This document shows positions 1-10,170 of a stretch of DNA of 64,000 nucleotides, piece by piece. Position 1 is the stretch's first letter; the number at the start of each line of letters is the position of its first letter. The stretch comes from Formicarius rufipectus (taxonomy: Eukaryota > Chordata > Aves > Passeriformes > Formicariidae): NCBI GenBank assembly GCA_013399695.1, contig VXAU01000943.1, positions 48,845-112,844 of the forward strand, in the 5' to 3' direction. Below the pieces are notes generated by a model. The model saw nothing but the letters and a program-made list of their open reading frames with translations. It did no database searches and was not told where the DNA came from. The translations under genes and the position numbers were made by a program.

Positions 1-480
1 TAGAGTGGAGCTCACCAACTCTGTGCTGAGCACCACGTGGCCCCCCTGTGAGTTTAAAGTAAAAAGAAAACAAGGTACCTGCTGGTGAAAGTGATGGTTG
101 CAATCTGGTGGCAGTCTCAGTCTGCTCGCGGCTCTGGTCCTCCCCTGGATCTGAAGACCCTCCCAGTCCAAACCCCCAGCTTACATTCACTTAGGCTCCG
201 CCCAGTCCCTCCCCCAGGGCGGAGACTTAAACAAGGGGTGATTTACTCTGTGAGGTGAACAATGGCATATTTTTGATACCCCTGATGGGCCATTAGCAGA
301 CATGACCCCTCAGGTGGGTGTGGAGGCAGAAGAATTTCCTTATCTCACAGAAGTTCCAAAACACCCAGCCTGCAGCCTGAGGGGTGTGCTGTCCCTTAGA
401 CAATAGCTGCTAATGTGCCATTGTGAGCAGTTCATGGGAAAAAATGGCATAGAGGCTTTAGAATACACACCCACACAGTG
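1..480 (+). mobile_element. LTR-like GC-rich block, truncated by the window edge
   Basis: This block is clearly richer in G and C than the AT-rich DNA after it. It contains a perfect 8-base inverted repeat, CTCCGCCC at 196-203 and GGGCGGAG at 217-224 with a 13-base loop. The right arm carries a GC box (GGGCGG), and an AT-rich ACTTAAAC follows a few bases on. A GC box near an AT-rich promoter-like motif is typical of a retroviral LTR U3 region, and the wording around 240-300 resembles avian LTRs I remember, though I cannot name the family. The left end lies outside the window, the right end is fuzzy, and no target-site duplication can be tested. It could instead be unique GC-rich DNA. The strand is inferred from the order of the promoter-like motifs. 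Confidence 0.4.
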
Positions 481-1161
481 ACAAACTGACCCTGGATACT
501 AAAAACCAAGACAGCATATATTAAAGTAGCACTGAAAAGTAATAGAACATCATGAGCATAAGTTGGAAGTTCAGACTGGTTTATGAAAATGAATCTTCTT
601 CATAGACTTTTCATAGTGCTCATTAAAATTGACTGAATTTTAATGACTGTCTCCCGGAGTAAGGAGAATTTTTGAAATTCATATTTCTGAAGTATAGCTC
701 AGAGATGAGACAGTTTCCACTTGATTTGTTAAGGTAACACTAATTTTGTTTGCTTGCTTGGTTTGGAGTTTTTTAGTGGTTTGATTTTGTTTCTTAAAGG
801 AAGAGGTCTACAATTATTCAGTGTTTGTGATTTTGTATGACTCTCTCTTCCACTGAAAATGTCTGAAGCTGGTGGCAGATTTCAGTCAAATTTGACAAAG
901 GGCTGGAGGTCTCCAAGGTAATTATGTTTCTTTTAATTTCATAAAGATAGTCAGAAAAAAGAATGAGCTTTGAACTATCAAAAATTTGCTTCCAGGACTT
1001 TTGCTCTTGTTTTGGGAGAGCAGTTTTAAGGAAAGGGGAAGTAATTATATTGGGGAAAAGGAGGGAAATATATAAGCATATGCAATATTGATGGAAAATC
1101 TTTATCATATATCGTTAAAATGAAAATCAACCAAACCCCATTAAGTTTCAGGAAAGCCAGA
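481..1161. other. AT-rich noncoding stretch
   Basis: I see no gene, repeat family or structured element here. A 96-codon open frame on the minus strand (818-1108) has no recognisable domain and is in the length range expected by chance. Confidence 0.5.
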
Positions 1162-1296
1162 TTTTGTTGAGTTTGGTGTTGTTTGGGGTTTTTTTGTTTG
1201 TTTCTGGGTTGTGGTTTTTTTGTTTGTTTGTTTTTAATTACTTTTTTGGGTTGGTTGGTTGGTTGGTTTTTTTTGGTTGTGTTTTTTTTTTTTTTC
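1162..1296. repeat. T/G-rich low-complexity tract
   Basis: The plus strand is almost entirely T and G, with interspersed GTTTG, GGTTGGTT and T-run units. It ends in a T-run before CCC. It encodes only phenylalanine/glycine/valine-rich noise. The mixed GTTT/GGTT grammar recurs at several other places in the window. Confidence 0.8.
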
Positions 1297-3399
1297 CCAT
1301 TCCTCTGGATTTTCTTGTTTTAGCAGAGGGAAGGGAAAAGGTAATGCAGCTGCCAAAAAACATCATTAACTCGTCTTATGAGAGAGATATGAACTGAGAT
1401 ATAGAAAGGATGACTTTTTTAATTAACTTCATTTCTAAACTAAGGCAGCACTTGACAGAAAAATAAATTCCATTTTTGAGGAGTGGTATCTTTTTTGAAC
1501 ACTCCAAAGTCCATATTTTTCTAATTGCAGACTTTGTATGATGACAAACTTATAGATTAATCTTTAAAATTCAACAAGGATTATGGTTTATATTTAATTT
1601 TTGCTGTCAGCTGGGGAGAAATGGAGCCACAAGTGCTTATGAATCTTTATCTATTCTTTATAAATTAGCAATTTTGAGATTAATATCTGTGAAGAAGTGG
1701 AGGCTGCGTTGATGTTGTACTTCCACGTATATTCCTGACATTACCACTGCTTTTGCAGTACAACACACAGCTGAATTTCAGCCTTATAGACACTGATAAA
1801 TCCTCAGAATTGACTTTGGTAAGAGTGTTATAATTAATCTATGACCAGCATGCTCCCTTTTTTTTTTTTTTCTTCTTTCTGTTTATTGTAAGTAAAGCTG
1901 AAATTCCTTGGGAGTTTGTGGAGTCTTAAACCTTGGGGACAGTCAAAAGCCATCTGGACTATTTTTCTTCTTATGTCACAGTCTCATTTTTGCTGTTAAT
2001 CGAGAAAGTAACCAACCACAAAATGCTTGGAATATGTGAGATTTGAAAGGGAAATAGTAGCAATTAAGATGACCTGAAGCTTATAATGTGGATTGGAACT
2101 GTCTACTGGTGAAATAAGGTCATTTGCTAATCGTGCTGGTAGCAGGTAACTGGGACAGCTAATACCTAGGTAAATATGCTGAATTTTCTGTAGAATAGAT
2201 GCAGAAACAATCTCATTCACATGGTAAGAATGTGGCAGGTATTGCATTCATCTGTTTTATGTTATTTGCAGCACATAGTAGAACTCAGAAGTTCTAAGTT
2301 TCATGTATTTTATAAAATGGAAGACATGTTTAATAAATGAGCTGTTCAGTTAAACTTTTCAATGAAATGGCAACCACCTTCCAGAGCAGTCTTGCTCCCA
2401 GAAGTGGGAACATCAGCTGTTGCTGCTCACAGGTTGCATGCATACCACACCAAGCTTCAGTGAGATGACTGATGTCTTCTGATTCCAAAAAGCACAAAAT
2501 AAATGAACTGCCTAAAGACAATTTGTTCTTTAAGCAGCAAAGGTATTTATTGCAGCATTTGGAAGCGAGGCAGTTCACACTGCACAAACTCACTTCAAAG
2601 TTTCTGTGAGAAGCCAGGTAATTTATCCAGTTGACATTCAAGATTACATCTTAACATACATATTCATGGCATTGTGATATCTAATTATCATATTCATAGG
2701 AGGTGGGGTTTGGGCAGAGCTTGGGGCAGAGCCTTTCAGGATCTTCTCTTGGCACAGTTTTTAGGTGATCTTTCCGGCCTTCAGCCTCTCTTCAGGGGTT
2801 GTTTTCTCCTCTTTCTCACCATGATCTCTCCACTTTTCTTTGTTAGGTGTCCTAGCTAGTCAAGCTTGCAGAACTCCTTGGCTCAGGGCTTTCCTACCTT
2901 CTTCAACTGTCCATGTTACCCTGATTTATGACCACTGAGTTTATCATATAGCACTCCTAACAGTCTTCTAAGGTTTTGTTCCAGTAAATGGAACAAGACA
3001 AGTTATCTTTCAGGTATCAGGCAGAACAAGCATCTAGCAATTTTCTAACAGAGGAAGGTACCTTTACTAATTCAGTTAACTCTTTTAGGCCTTACTCTTG
3101 CTTCACTTCCCCAAGGGCTCTCTATATCTCTTAAGGTGTTAGGAGAAATGAAGAGGATGTCACCTCCTGGCAGGGGTCGGCTAGTCCCTGACTAGCTGCA
3201 GACAAGCTATTGTCTTCCTCCACAGTGGACAGGAGTGGAATAACAACTATATATCCAAGAAAGACAAATTTCTGACTATAATGGGGGGAAAAAATATTTG
3301 TAATTATAATTTTCCCATATGCATTAATTATTTCAAATTATGCAGAGAGCAGGAACGCTGAAAAACTAGCAATTTGTTAGTGAAAGGAACCAGACAGAA
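1297..3399. other. Noncoding stretch with no firm feature
   Basis: There are T-runs near 1858-1872 and several short chance reading frames. The part from about 2690 to 3250 is richer in pyrimidines and G+C than its surroundings and might be a decayed retroelement, because it starts with a GGAGGTGGGG-type segment seen in some avian LTRs. I could not define ends or a family, so I do not call one. Confidence 0.4.
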
Positions 3400-4290
3400 G
3401 TGAGCAGGCGCAGAAGCACAATTCTTATGAGACACTGTGTTTAATTATTTTTAATTCATAAGCTAAGTGACAGATTTAGTTAAAATCCTGAGAAAATTCA
3501 GTCTTTAATTAGTGTGTCTTTTGAGCAGGGAAGGCATTATAATGTATCCTTCAAATAAAACAAAGAGGATAATTATTTTTTTTCAATACAAATATCTGAA
3601 GTCAATCTTTATACAGAGATTGTTTATATAATATGATATTAAAAGGAACACAAATTAACATATGCCAAGGCTACTTCAAGGTGGCAAGGCGAGCTCTTGC
3701 AGCCTAGGAGATGCTGTGATGAAGATTGCCTATGCAATGCTGATTTGTCCCCTTCAGGCAGGTGCACTAATGCAGTCTTTAATTACCTGCTCACAGACTG
3801 GTATTACCACCCAACCTTTAACTTCTGCTGAGCACTGAATGAGCTGCTATTCAGTATTTCCTTCCAATTTCACTGTTCCCATCCTGCATGTAATATTTAC
3901 AGCACCCAGTCCACTCTTCACACTGAACACAGATGTAATTATCGATTTCCTCATATGCTTTTTTCCCAGGTATTTCAGCTATTATGTCGTATGACTAGAC
4001 CCTCAAAGAGACACAAGTATTTTGCTATTTAGCATTGTAATGCCTAATTTGTAGGTATCTGGCTCTCAGCTTAGCGTGTACAATCCCAACTTAAATTCCC
4101 TTTTCAGTGTGTGGATGATGCCTAAAATGGAAGAAAGGACTTTCCAATCAATATTAGCACAGATAAAATAGAGAGCAGGTCCTTTAATTAAAGCACTTTT
4201 ACGTGCAATATACTTAAGTGCACACACAGCGTAAGGGTAATAGAAATTTATAACACTAATTAATTCTCGTATCTACAAGATACATCCAGT
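3400..4290. promoter_or_regulatory. AT-rich block dense in TAATTA-type motifs, possible conserved noncoding DNA
   Basis: The block has many homeodomain-like cores (TTTAATTA, TAATTAGT, CTAATTAATT), for example near 3439, 3507, 3779, 4187 and 4258, among non-repetitive sequence. It contains no low-complexity run longer than about ten bases. Such clusters are common in vertebrate developmental enhancers, but AT-rich DNA produces them by chance too. This is a candidate from appearance only. Confidence 0.2.
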
Positions 4291-4970
4291 TTGAGAATTA
4301 TCCAGCTCCAGACCCTCCCTCAGGTCTGCCTGGACCTCCCTGGAATTGTGTCGGAGGTCTCAAGACCCCCCTAATTCCTCAGTAACATCACCCTCACATC
4401 ACATGCCTTCTTAGGAGCTTTTCCAAGGTTTCTGGGCCTTCTGCCTTGACTGAAGTGATGTCTTTTTGTGTCCTTCCAGGTATGTGTTCCGAACAGGATT
4501 TGCGAAAATCTTTTTTCTTGAGAAGACTATTAAAATGTCAAGAATTTAAAAAAACTTGACACAAAATGTGAAGAGTGTTTAACAACTGTTAACTGCTATT
4601 TTAAAGGCATTAGAAACTATGCAGCTATATTAAAAATCTATATGCTACAAATTTTAAGGACCTTAAGGCATGACAGACACCTCAGGGTATTGCTGCTACA
4701 GGTTTTTCTATAGGACAGAGAATCCTCAGCTTGGTTTAGGTGACATGAATTCTTCCAGTAGGACAGATGTGTCAGCACATGTCTAACTTACTCTGCCATC
4801 CTCAGGTGCAGCTTCTGGTGCCCAGGGTGGCAGTCAAGAGGCAATTCATCACTGCACAGGCTGTATGTTGGTATCTGTATGGGGTACTTGCTCATTTCAG
4901 GTCTGAACACAGGGGCCTTTTCCACTGTGAGTAAACACATCCAGGGCATATTACGTAAAGTCTTCATTTA
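4291..4970. other. Noncoding stretch
   Basis: A slightly GC-richer patch at about 4300-4490 contains CCTCCCT and GGTCT-rich text of no recognised family. The rest is AT-rich unique-looking DNA with no gene seen. Confidence 0.4.
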
Positions 4971-5150
4971 TATAACAGGTTGCCCAAGGAGGTCATGGAT
5001 GGCTCAACCTTGACTAATGTTCAGGGCCAGGTTGGTTAAGACCTTGGGCAACCTGGTCTAGTGAAAGGTGTCTCTGCCCATGGCAGTGTGGAATGAGACT
5101 AGATCATCTTTGAGGTCCTTTCTAACTCTTAACATTCTATAATTCTATTT
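4971..5150 (+). mobile_element. CR1 LINE 3' end fragment
   Basis: The text follows the 3' untranslated end of avian CR1 elements in the sense direction. It has an ACAGGTTGCCCAAGGAGG segment, then a GGCCAGGTTGG segment, TGGGCAACCTGGTCTAGTG, the short CCCATGGCAG hairpin part, and GAGGTCCTTTCTAACTCTT. It closes with the short tandem ATTCTATAATTCTATTT that marks CR1 3' termini. It is 5' truncated, as almost all CR1 copies are, and carries many substitutions, so it is old. No reverse transcriptase coding is included. Confidence 0.9.
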
Positions 5151-5379
5151 CTACAGGAAAGGAGTGTGATTCTGGCTTTTTTTCTGTTGGAGTGGTAAAA
5201 CCCTTGTCTTCCAGCTCACTCCTTTTGTGCTAGCTTCTAGTTAGATACTCAAACTGTGGGACACTTTGATTGACTTTTCACCTTTTTTTTGAGTGAGCTT
5301 TCATATCTGCACGCACAGTCTTTTGGGAATAATCTTGTTATTGCTGACCAAGTGGTGCTGAAGTGGGAACCCTGCCAGG
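5151..5379. other. Short noncoding spacer
   Basis: This spacer between the CR1 end and a GC-rich block shows no supported feature. Confidence 0.4.
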
Positions 5380-6000
5380 AGTCACCTGAACCACTGCTAA
5401 ACCTGGACTGGGCTGGGTGTCTCTTGCAGCGTGGGTTGGGGTAGATACTGTAGTTGGGAACAGCAACAGAGCTGTGAGTGGCCATGGGGTGGTGGGCCTG
5501 GGAATAGGGTTGGGGGTTTTGAGTCAAGCCTGATGGTGCTGAGGTTGGGGAAAACCACTGGGTCCCAGCCCCAGGGCTGGGGCAGCACAGCAGGCAGGGC
5601 AGTGCTCTCAAGAACAACCCCATCCCACAGCTGCCATCCAGGCAAGCCAGGCAGGTCTGGGAATGGAGACCACGTTCTGCCAGGGGTCCTGACCATCTAC
5701 TGTGACTATAGGAACCAGGAGGGCCAGGGCTGGGTCAGGCTAAAGTCCAGCTCAGAAGGACTCATGGTCAGGCACTGACAGGACTGTGACACAGAACAGC
5801 TCAGAGATCTAGGATGAGAGGCTGTGCATAAAAGCAGCTCCCAAGGGAAGAAGGAGCAGTCCCAAATGAGGTTTCTTCTCGCTGTCTGTACAGGGTCTGT
5901 CTTCAAGGTCACCAGCTGTGCTTTGAGTTGCCCTTGAGTCCAGCTAGACAAAGCCCCAGGAGGCAAGACTTGCTTGTGGTGCTAACACCTCCCTTCCCAC
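5380..6000. other. Unclassified GC-rich block, possible decayed retroelement
   Basis: About 600 bases are far richer in G and C than the surroundings. The block includes a near-perfect hairpin, CCCAGCCCC facing GGGCTGGG, at about 5567-5584. On the plus strand a TATA-like GCATAAAAGCAG lies at about 5826-5837. The base composition leaves several overlapping reading frames open on both strands (up to about 124 codons), none with a recognisable domain, so I read them as compositional. It could be a decayed LTR, a CpG-depleted old CpG island or unique DNA. I do not recognise the sequence. Confidence 0.35.
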
Positions 6001-6430
6001 TGTAAAACTTCAGAGTGTCAGAAGAAGGAAGAGGAGTAATCATGAGCTTGTGGTGAAGCAGACCTCAGCTTTCATATAGCAAGAAAAATTTATTGTCAAA
6101 TACATACATCCAGATGGCAAATCCAGTTTTCAAACACATCTGTGATTTCAAGCCATATAACTATTATTCTTAAGTTGTATAGGGCAAACTTAAGCATAAT
6201 GTATATCCAGCAATTTAAAAATATCAGTTGTGTCTTCAGTTTGACACTGATAGGGTATGGTTGTGTAGATGTTTATGTGCTGATAGCAGCTGTCTCCTTG
6301 TTTCTGGTGGTGTTTTGAGTGCCTGTGTCTCCTAATTATGTCCCAGATGGCTCAAATTAATTGTCCCTGAATAAGGAACAGGCAGTTGGTAGCCACAAGG
6401 AGGAACTTGCTTTCATGTTTCTTTATTGTA
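6001..6430. other. AT-rich noncoding stretch
   Basis: No gene or repeat is recognised. Confidence 0.4.
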
Positions 6431-6476
6431 GTATATAGGTACACTATACACTACCATATATACACTATACACTACT
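6431..6476. repeat. Imperfect short repeat of a TACACTATACACTAC unit
   Basis: The phrase ACACTATACACTAC occurs twice, separated by a CATATAT spacer. The local structure is AT-rich with partly self-complementary TATA segments. Confidence 0.75.
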
Positions 6477-6545
6477 GTTGGTTTTGGCCATAAGATTATT
6501 TTTCTATGCTTTTTGCTTCTTTTCTCCTCACTGGGAAGCAGTGAC

Positions 6546-6593
6546 CTCCCGTATCAGATGTTACATGAGCTCCCATATCAGATGTTACATGGG
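6546..6593. repeat. Tandem duplication of a 24-base unit
   Basis: Two adjacent 24-base copies (6546-6569 and 6570-6593) share CTCCC then ATCAGATGTTACATG. They differ at two or three positions, so the duplication is recent or constrained. It lies in no recognised gene. Confidence 0.9.
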
Positions 6594-7079
6594 TGGTAGA
6601 GGGACAGTCTTTCTCAGGTGATGGTTCTGCTATGAATGGGCAGTATTCCATGGAGGAAACAAGTGAATGATGTGGAGGCATTCCAACTCTCAAGGGAGCT
6701 GAACTGTGATTGCACAATGGAACATAATGCTGATGTTTAAATTGATAATCCCATACTATTTAAAAATATTTGTTTTACATAATGGTGAGCAGTGTTTTTG
6801 GTTTATAATCTTAGTGATCGGTTACTCTTTCATTATTTATATCCTTTTGGAGAACAGTAATTTAAATAGACTTTGCAGGCCAAAAATGTAACTGCTGAGA
6901 CTTACGGCTCTGCTAAGCCCTGTCTATAAAAGTTTGAGATGATGTAAAAACAAGGATTTTCAGAGGGGTTAAAAAGTTAATTACATTACAATAAGAAGGG
7001 AGAGTGAGAGAATTGGAAATGCCCTAGGTATGTATAACGAGTAAGTAATGGGAAAGGCTGAAATGCATTAATATTATAC
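6594..7079. other. AT-rich noncoding stretch
   Basis: Nothing recognisable. A minus-strand frame covering the tandem duplication (6496-6717) shows no domain. Confidence 0.4.
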
Positions 7080-7270
7080 CTTCACTACATAACTCATCCT
7101 TATTGGACACAGCTGTCGATAAAATATGCCCTTACTCTTGACAAGTAGCTCCTGTGTTTTGCTTGTAGATTAGCTTGCAGCCCTGCTCTGTATTCTTTAT
7201 CTTCATCACTGCACCAGTCCTGTAATTAGGCAGTGAAATCTGCATAGTGATTAGGAAATCACAGCTAAGA
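7080..7270. promoter_or_regulatory. Possible conserved noncoding element
   Basis: This is complex, non-repetitive sequence with homeodomain-like cores: GATTAG at about 7168, TAATTAGG at about 7222 and GATTAGG at about 7249. It also has balanced base use and no decay-type runs. It resembles vertebrate conserved noncoding elements in texture. Without an alignment the call is weak. Confidence 0.25.
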
Positions 7271-8500
7271 AGGTGTTACAAAGAGAGGCTCTGGAAGCTG
7301 CTCAAAATAGCTTTCAACTTTGGAAATTCCTTCATCTGCTGTGAGAAGGAAATGCATGTATGATCCAGAAAAGCATGCAAACTAACCTTTGCTCAGTTCC
7401 TGCAGAAAATTGTTTGCCTTTAGCATAAGGATACCACGCTTAAGAAAAATGACTCTGCCTGTGAGGAGCTAGGAAGTTGCTCACTCAGAAATTACTAATC
7501 TTAGAAATCAAACTGAGTGTCTATTAAAATCAAAGATATGTTCAACAGTTTCATGTTGATGAAGATTTTTGATTCTGAGTGAAATCATCTAACATTCTAT
7601 CCAAATGTATTCAGAACTTCAGCTGCTTACACTGAAATAAACCCCAGATTTGTTCTTCATAGCACTGCTTTTTATAATGCGCTTTATTCACCTACTATTG
7701 GTTTGGTTTTTTCCTTTCCTTTTGGAAACATAAATACTTCTGTTCCTGACAGTCTGATTGTAGTAACTTTCTAATTCTCCAATATCAGTTATTCCTGGTT
7801 GCATATGAAATTTTGCACATATATAGAGAATCACAGGAGTAAAGCAAAAAAGTATTTTTTCCTTAAGCTTCACATTCATGACTTGAGGAGGAGAGGCTTT
7901 CTAACCTTACTGTGTGGAGGCAGAAGACAGCGGAGATCATCTGCTGAGGGAGAGATGTTCTTGCTATAAATATGTATGAAGAAAGAGAGGCCATGGTTCT
8001 ACAAAGCCTCTCCTTCCATTGCTTTGCTTCATGTTCACATAATCTGTATGTTCCCTGTAGTTGTTGTCAGAAAGCTTTCCAAAGAAATGTGCATTTTGAT
8101 TGTGGGTTTGGTTGGGTTTTTTTGGGGTTTTTTTGTGCCAGAAGACACGCAGAAATTCATCTTGGTGTAAAATTTTGAGTGAATCGTGTCAATGTAACAG
8201 AATCTAACAGAGTCCTTTGTGCCCACATGCTTTTTCTATCACTGACATTAATTCCTCATGATTTCAACATACTTTTTTCTTTAATGAGAGATGTCCAGAA
8301 TCACTGGGGTTATTTTTTTTTCCTCTTCACAAGCACCTATTACAAATGTTTGAAATAGTGAACACTGGACTGTAGTCTATTTCAGTGAATCTGACTGGTG
8401 TGCTGGAGAATCTTTATTCCCAGCATAGTCAGGATCAGTGCCTGTGATTAGAGGTCATTGTGATTCTGTCATTGTGGCTGCACAAGTGATCTAGAGTCTT

Positions 8501-8504
<4 letters not shown>
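7271..8504. other. Noncoding stretch
   Basis: I see only short chance frames and a G/T-rich patch at about 8100-8135. Confidence 0.4.

Positions 8505-8531
<27 letters not shown>
8505..8531. repeat. 27-base poly-T tract
   Basis: An uninterrupted run of T on the plus strand. It could be the poly-A tail of a minus-strand retrocopy, but the adjoining sequence shows no retrocopy. Confidence 0.9.
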
Positions 8532-8710
8532 GCATTTGTTGGAAATTTTTAGTCATATAAATTGTCTGCTGTTGTTAGAGGAAACAATTTGGGGATTTCT
8601 TGGTGCCTAGATAGCAGGAGTGTCTTTGTGGTTGGATGAATGAATATAACCTTTACTTCACCTTGTTGTGAGTTGGGTTGAAGAGACTTTGACCAGTTTT
8701 CTGGATTTTA

Positions 8711-8763
8711 GTGTTGTTTTTTGGTGGTTGTGGGGTTTTTTTGTTTGTTTGTGGTGTTTTTTT
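8711..8763. repeat. T/G-rich low-complexity tract
   Basis: Mixed GTTT, GGTT and T-run units on the plus strand end before CCC, the same grammar as the tract near 1.2 kb. Confidence 0.8.
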
Positions 8764-10086
8764 CCCATATCTGCTTTCCTTTGTTAGAATGCTATGATCT
8801 GCAGAGGGATATAGTTTAAAAATAATAGGAACTTAGGCAGTTTATATTGTTGCTTCTTTCTTACTTCAGTGGTAGAGAGTTCCCTTAATTGCAGGTAACA
8901 TAGCACATGTGATCTGCATTACTTGTTCATTACCAGGACTAATTTGTACAGTATTTTTAATTTGATAACTGTATAAGGAATTTTGAATAATGTGTGTTTG
9001 GGATTGACTCTCATATTTATTCTTTCTGCGTTTTCAAGGACAGATTTAGAAGATGAAAAATCTTATTCTTTTAGAAATAGCTTATTCTTTCTATATAGCC
9101 ACAGGCCTCACTTTTTTTGATCTCACCTTTTGTTTTACTATTGCTGTTGCACAGTGAATTCACTCTTTGTGAATAAAGTAAGGGAAATCACTGGAATGGG
9201 TGATGAAAAGGGTCTCAGGATGGCATGAGATTATTCTGAACACTGGCTTGACTTTATAGTTACTCCTATTCTGTGTTAGTATATCTTAAATCAGAAAACA
9301 GAACATATCAAGGCTAAATGGCATATCTAGCATTAGAGAATTCTGGTATTTAAAGTATTTGTACTTCATCACATAAAGATACTCTTAAGTTCCGTAACAT
9401 TAAACAGGGATGGTGGACAGTACAAAGTCAAATTCAAGGAAGCAACATGCTGAGCAATAAAAAGTACACCTTAAAGTCAGTGGATAACACTGTTACTTCT
9501 GTGTGTTGAAGAGAAGAATGTGAAAAAGAGATGAGTGAAATAGGAAAAAAGGAATATGAAGAAGGTTGTGATGTTTTTCTCTCTTTGTGGCACAAGTTTG
9601 TTGTCTTATGATTACTGTTTTTCTCAGGTTATCTTGATAATGTGCGCAAGGAGTGGACTATGCTTTCAAGGCAGGAGAGTGTAAATAACCTTTCTTGAGT
9701 GGGGCTGGTGTAAAGTTTAACTTGCTTTGGGGTCATCTGCCAGGAGCTCCCATATACAGGTGTTTTGGGGCAGTAGCTTGGGTTTCACACCACTGGTGCT
9801 GGAATCAGCTGTTGAGCACTCCGTAGTCTAATACTGGAGTGCCGAGGGTAAAGGAGAGCTGCCCAGGGGTGGGAGGGGAATGATGAGAGGAAAGAGAAGG
9901 AAAAGTCATGTTGAAGTGCTGCTAGAAAATGACTGATATTCCTATGTAACCTGCCCCATAGCAGACTGCAGTTCTGCTCCTCCTCTGCATCTGTGCTTTT
10001 GAATCCTACCTCTCACTTCAGAGGGTGGCTGGGCATTTTCATCAAGTATTTTGTAACACAAGTGTTTGCAAGGAGGTTATAAGTTC
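8764..10086. other. Noncoding stretch
   Basis: AT-rich unique-looking DNA. A GC-richer patch at about 9745-9900 has no recognised identity. Confidence 0.4.
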
Positions 10087-10170
10087 AAATCACAGAATCA
10101 TGGAATTGTTAGGTTAGGAAGGGACCTCTGGAGGTCATCTTGTCCACACCCAACCCCATAAGGAACCTAA
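10087..10170 (-). mobile_element. CR1 LINE 3' end fragment, antisense
   Basis: The plus strand reads AATCACAGAATCATGGAATT, then GGAAGGGACCTCTGGAGG, TCATCTTGTCCA and CACCCAACCCC. This is the reverse complement of an avian CR1 3' terminus. Only the last 80 or so bases are recognisable. The following sequence has diverged or belongs to something else. Confidence 0.9.

Noticed and set aside
2690..3250. Possible decayed LTR or other retroelement
   Set aside because: Some wording recalls avian LTRs, but I found no ends, promoter order or family match.
5249..5778. Overlapping frames of 99-124 codons on both strands
   Set aside because: They are a compositional effect of the GC-rich block; overlapping openness in several frames argues against one coding frame.
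8505..8531. Poly-T as the tail of a minus-strand processed pseudogene
   Set aside because: The adjoining sequence shows no reading frame or recognisable transcript copy.
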